DNA from: Burkholderiales bacterium | GTDB lineage: Bacteria; Pseudomonadota; Gammaproteobacteria; Burkholderiales; WYBJ01 | Assembly (NCBI GenBank): GCA_020848435.1 | Contig: JADLAC010000010.1 | Location: forward strand, 1-64,000 | DNA length: 64,000 bases | Direction of reading: 5' to 3' | Shown here: piece by piece, positions 61,700-64,000 of the stretch | How positions within the stretch are numbered: position 1 is the first letter of the stretch | Layout: each line of letters opens with the position of its first letter | The notes under the pieces: model-generated | Seen by the model: the letters and a program-made list of their open reading frames with translations, nothing else | The model's database searches: none | Told to the model about the DNA's origin: nothing | Program-made: the position numbers and the translations under genes

Positions 61700-62250
61700 G
61701 ATTCGATCCTCACAGGTGAATGCGGGAGCCTGAGCGACGCATCGTGAATGCCCGCGGCGGCACCTGGCGGGACCCGCAACGCAGGCGGGCGCGGGCCGCT
61801 CGGCAACCATGCGCTGCAGGCCGGGCAGCCGGTCGGGTTTGATTCCGTTTCAGTGCATCGGGATGCGCGATGCATTCGTCATACCCACGGGGTGCGAAGC
61901 TCCGCCGCGCCGCGGCAGCCCCGGAACGCGGCCAGGGGCAGGATCACGTTCGATCGGATCGGCATCCCGGCGGCCGGCAGCGGCGCCTGCGGATTTCTGG
62001 CCATGCGTTTGCCCGCGCGCGCGCGTCTACGTGGCCACGCACCTCGGATCGGTGCCCTCACCGTAGGCATACGATGGGCGGGAGATCGCCGTGGTGCCGC
62101 CGTAAGTCTTTCGTGCGCGCGCAATTCTTGCCGCGATGACAGCGAGCGACGGGCGAAGCCGTGCGCGCTTGACCTTCATCAATATCGGCTTGGCCGTTAC
62201 CGCGCACAATCCGCGCCACGGTTTGATGTGGCATGCGGAGACGCCCAGAC
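61700..62250. other. Intergenic region (551 bp) with the universal stress protein promoter
   Basis: No gene was recognised. The right end carries the FNR-type box at 62169-62182 and a -10-like CACAAT at 62205-62210. The left part should hold the promoter of the small hydrophilic gene on the minus strand. Long open frames here are arginine-rich shadows. Confidence 0.5.
62169..62182 (+). promoter_or_regulatory. FNR/Anr-type box upstream of the universal stress protein
   Basis: TTGACCTTCATCAA matches the FNR consensus TTGAT-N4-ATCAA at nine of ten defined bases. A -10-like CACAAT follows at 62205-62210, predicting a start near 62217. The box would then be centred at about -41.5, the class II activator position. 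Confidence 0.6.
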
Positions 62251-63072
62251 GTGGCTTATCGAACGATACTGCTCCACCTCGACGGCAGCACGAACGGCTC
62301 GGCGCGAGTCGAGCTTGCCTGCGCGCTGGCGGCCGAGCACGAGGCGCACCTGGTCGGACTGGCTGTGCAGCCGCCCTTGGCTATTCCGGGCACCGCCCCG
62401 ACCGCGGCGCTGATCGAGCTTCTGAGCGCGCAGTGGGATGCCGATCGCAAGGCGCTCACGCAGATGTGCGAGGGTTTCGCGGCGAGGGCGCGCAGCGCGG
62501 GCGTCACGCAGGCGGAATCCCGCTTCATCGACGGCGATCCCGATCGGATGCTGCCCTTGCACGCGCGCTATGCCGATCTCCTGATCGTCGGTCAGGGGGT
62601 GCCGGAGGCTGGCGTGAGCGCCGAGACGATGGTGCTCGATGGCGCTCGCCCGGTGCTGATCGTCCCGCACAGCTTCGAGCTTCGCCGGGTTGGCGAGCGC
62701 GTCCTGGTCGCCTGGAATGCGAGCCGCGAGGCGACCCGTGCCTTGACCGATGCGCTGCCGCTGTTGCAACGCGCGCAGCAGGTCGACGTGGTCACCGTGA
62801 ACGCCATGCCCGAGGCGCGTGGGCATGGCGAGATGCCTGGCGCCGATATCGCCCTCTATCTTGCTCGCCATGGCGTCAAGGCCAACGTGCTGCCGACCTA
62901 CGGCGAGGACGCCGAGGTGGGCGAATGGCTGCTCTCGCGTGCCTCCGACCTCGGCTCGGACCTGCTCGTGATGGGCGCCTACGGCCATTCGCGCCTGCGT
63001 GAGCTGGTGCTCGGGGGCGCGACGCGCACCGTTCTCGAGTCCATGACCGTTCCCGTGCTGATGTCGCGCTGA
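62251..63072 (+). CDS. Tandem universal stress protein (two Usp domains)
   Basis: A protein of 273 residues with two UspA units. The first is about 1-140 (VAYRTILLHLDGSTNGSARVELAC...ADLLIVGQG). The second is about 150-273 (ERVLVAWNASREATRAL...SDLLVMGAYGHSRLRELVLGGATRTVL), which has the G-x2-G-x9-G ATP-binding loop. I prefer the GTG at 62251, which gives the family-typical N-terminus with GGAG upstream; an in-frame ATG at 62233 would add six arginine-rich residues. Usp proteins support survival in stress and low oxygen, in agreement with the FNR-type box upstream. Confidence 0.9.
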   Translation: MAYRTILLHLDGSTNGSARVELACALAAEHEAHLVGLAVQPPLAIPGTAPTAALIELLSAQWDADRKALTQMCEGFAARARSAGVTQAESRFIDGDPDRMLPLHARYADLLIVGQGVPEAGVSAETMVLDGARPVLIVPHSFELRRVGERVLVAWNASREATRALTDALPLLQRAQQVDVVTVNAMPEARGHGEMPGADIALYLARHGVKANVLPTYGEDAEVGEWLLSRASDLGSDLLVMGAYGHSRLRELVLGGATRTVLESMTVPVLMSR

Positions 63073-63076
63073 GCGC

Positions 63077-63100
63077 GGCGGCGTGGTCCGATTCGCCGCC
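63077..63100. terminator. Hairpin after the universal stress protein gene
   Basis: GGCGGCG (63077-63083) pairs with CGCCGCC (63094-63100) around a ten-base loop, four bases after the stop. No T-run follows directly, so termination is uncertain. Confidence 0.4.
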
Positions 63101-63180
63101 CTGAGCGCGTGGCCCGTCCCGACAGCCATTTTTCCTTGTGTGTTCGCCTTTTCACCCGGCCTGACGCGAGCTACCATAAG

Positions 63181-63218
63181 CCATTTAATCTGCCGGATAA
63201 GCCGCGATTCTTAAATGG
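63181..63218. repeat. AT-rich inverted repeat upstream of the oxidoreductase
   Basis: CCATTTAA (63181-63188) and TTAAATGG (63211-63218) are perfect inverted arms around a 22-base spacer, followed by TTTTT. In this GC-rich window the AT-rich arms stand out. It could be a regulator site, a leader hairpin or a terminator of the upstream gene. Confidence 0.45.
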
Positions 63219-63278
63219 TTTTTGCGTCGTGCCGGCAAGCCAGGAGCCTGCCATGAGCGTGCCAGCGGAGGAACAGGG

Positions 63279-64000
63279 TTGAAGCCGACCGATATCCGAG
63301 ACCCGAGCTATTTCCACAAGGTCGTCGATTGCCAGTGGGCCTGTCCGGCCCACACCCCAGTCCCTGAATACATCCGCTTGATCGCCCAGGGGCGTTACGA
63401 CGACGCCTACATGGTCAACTGGTACTCCAACGTCTTTCCGGGCGTCCTCGGCCGGACCTGCGACCGGCCCTGCGAGCCGGCTTGCCGCCGCGGCCGGGTC
63501 GAGGACGGCCAAAGCAAGGAGCCTGTCGCCATCTGCCGGCTGAAGCGGGTCGCGGCGGACAACAAGAGCGACATCCGCGCTCGGCTGCCGAAAGCGGCCA
63601 AGCAGAAGAACGGCAAACGCATCGCGCTCATCGGCGCCGGACCGGCGTCGCTGACGGTTGCGCGCGACCTGGCACCGCTCGGCTATCACCTGGTGGTCTA
63701 CGACCAGGATCCGCAAGGCGGCGGCATGATGCGCACCCAGATTCCGAAGTTCCGCCTGCCCGAGAGCGTGCTCGACGAAGAGGTGGCGTATATCACCGAT
63801 CTCGGCCTGGAGCTGCGCCTGGGCCAGCGCGTGGACAGCCTGAAAGCCGTGCTGGCCGAGGGCTACGACGCGGTCTTCGTCGGTTGCGGAGCGCCGCGCG
63901 GGCGCGATCTCGATATCCCCGGGCGCGCGCAGGCCGCCGCACACATCCACATCGGCATCGACTGGCTGTCGAGCGTGTCCTTCGGCCATATCGACAGCAT
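63279..64000 (+). CDS. GltD-like Fe-S/FAD NAD(P)-binding oxidoreductase (partial, runs off the window)
   Basis: The reading begins TTG at 63279 with GGAGG seven bases upstream and stays open to the window end (240 codons). The N-terminal Fe-S domain has cysteines at about 18, 22, 61, 65, 69 and 86 (DCQWACPAHTPVPEYI, TCDRPCEPACRRGRVEDG, ICRLKR), as in glutamate synthase small subunit and dihydropyrimidine dehydrogenase. A Rossmann FAD motif IALIGAGPASLTVARDL (about 115-131) and GGGMMRTQIPKFRLPESVL follow. It is a redox partner-type subunit; which enzyme it serves depends on genes beyond the window. Confidence 0.88.
   Translation, partial: MKPTDIRDPSYFHKVVDCQWACPAHTPVPEYIRLIAQGRYDDAYMVNWYSNVFPGVLGRTCDRPCEPACRRGRVEDGQSKEPVAICRLKRVAADNKSDIRARLPKAAKQKNGKRIALIGAGPASLTVARDLAPLGYHLVVYDQDPQGGGMMRTQIPKFRLPESVLDEEVAYITDLGLELRLGQRVDSLKAVLAEGYDAVFVGCGAPRGRDLDIPGRAQAAAHIHIGIDWLSSVSFGHIDS

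Noticed and set aside
1-64000. CRISPR arrays, tRNA or rRNA genes, integrases or complete insertion sequences
   Set aside because: I looked for regularly spaced repeats, cloverleaf-like blocks and transposase motifs and saw none.

Overview
This is a high-GC, densely coding chromosomal stretch. It most likely comes from a betaproteobacterium of the Burkholderiales or a close uncultured relative. The main reason is the seven stand-alone Bug/TctC-type periplasmic solute-binding proteins, an expansion typical of that group. Codon use, GTG/TTG starts and the soil-type stress genes fit. No rRNA, tRNA, CRISPR array, prophage or complete insertion sequence is visible.

Region 1 (1-26.6 kb) is an accessory catabolic region made of short operons on both strands. 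It holds two ThDP-dependent decarboxylase/synthase-like enzymes, a double-hotdog thioesterase, a NIPSNAP protein, a luciferase-like monooxygenase, an MmgE/PrpD protein, a two-domain carboxymuconolactone decarboxylase-like protein, a zinc alcohol dehydrogenase, an amidohydrolase, an SDR, a TauE-like permease, ethanolamine ammonia-lyase (eutBC), a crotonase and an acyl-CoA dehydrogenase. Six Bug receptors are scattered among these enzymes with no TctA/TctB membrane partners, so each probably brings its ligand to a permease encoded elsewhere. The region ends in a deletion scar where the head of a coxM-like gene is joined out of frame to the tail of a coxL-like gene.

Region 2 (26.6-47.3 kb) is a minus-strand, translationally coupled alpha-glucan/trehalose operon: glgB, glgE, treS-maltokinase fusion, glgC, glgX, treZ, malQ-treY fusion, then an MscS-type channel, a CinA-C protein and an (alpha/alpha)6 glycosidase. 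Together the enzymes can make branched glucan from trehalose (TreS, maltokinase, GlgE, GlgB) and return glucan to trehalose (GlgX, MalQ, TreY, TreZ). No glycogen synthase is present although glgC is.

Region 3 (47.6-54.2 kb) has a seventh Bug receptor. It also has a divergent SOS-type locus: lexA facing a short exonuclease-like stub and a UvrD-type helicase across nested palindromes. A glycine-zipper protein, a DUF6496 protein and a UdgX-type uracil-DNA glycosylase abutting a 5'-truncated DUF2269 gene follow.

Region 4 (54.2-64 kb) looks like a stress and redox cassette: hemerythrin-like protein, isochorismatase-like hydrolase, GT4 glycosyltransferase, amylo-alpha-1,6-glucosidase, CBS-pair protein, small membrane proteins, a peptidoglycan-binding protein, and a universal stress protein preceded by a near-consensus FNR/Anr box. 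The window ends inside a GltD-like Fe-S/FAD oxidoreductase. Four gene remnants or stubs (coxM'-'coxL, DUF2269, zinc-ADH tail, exonuclease head) suggest repeated deletion or recombination in this part of the genome, or assembly joins that need read support.
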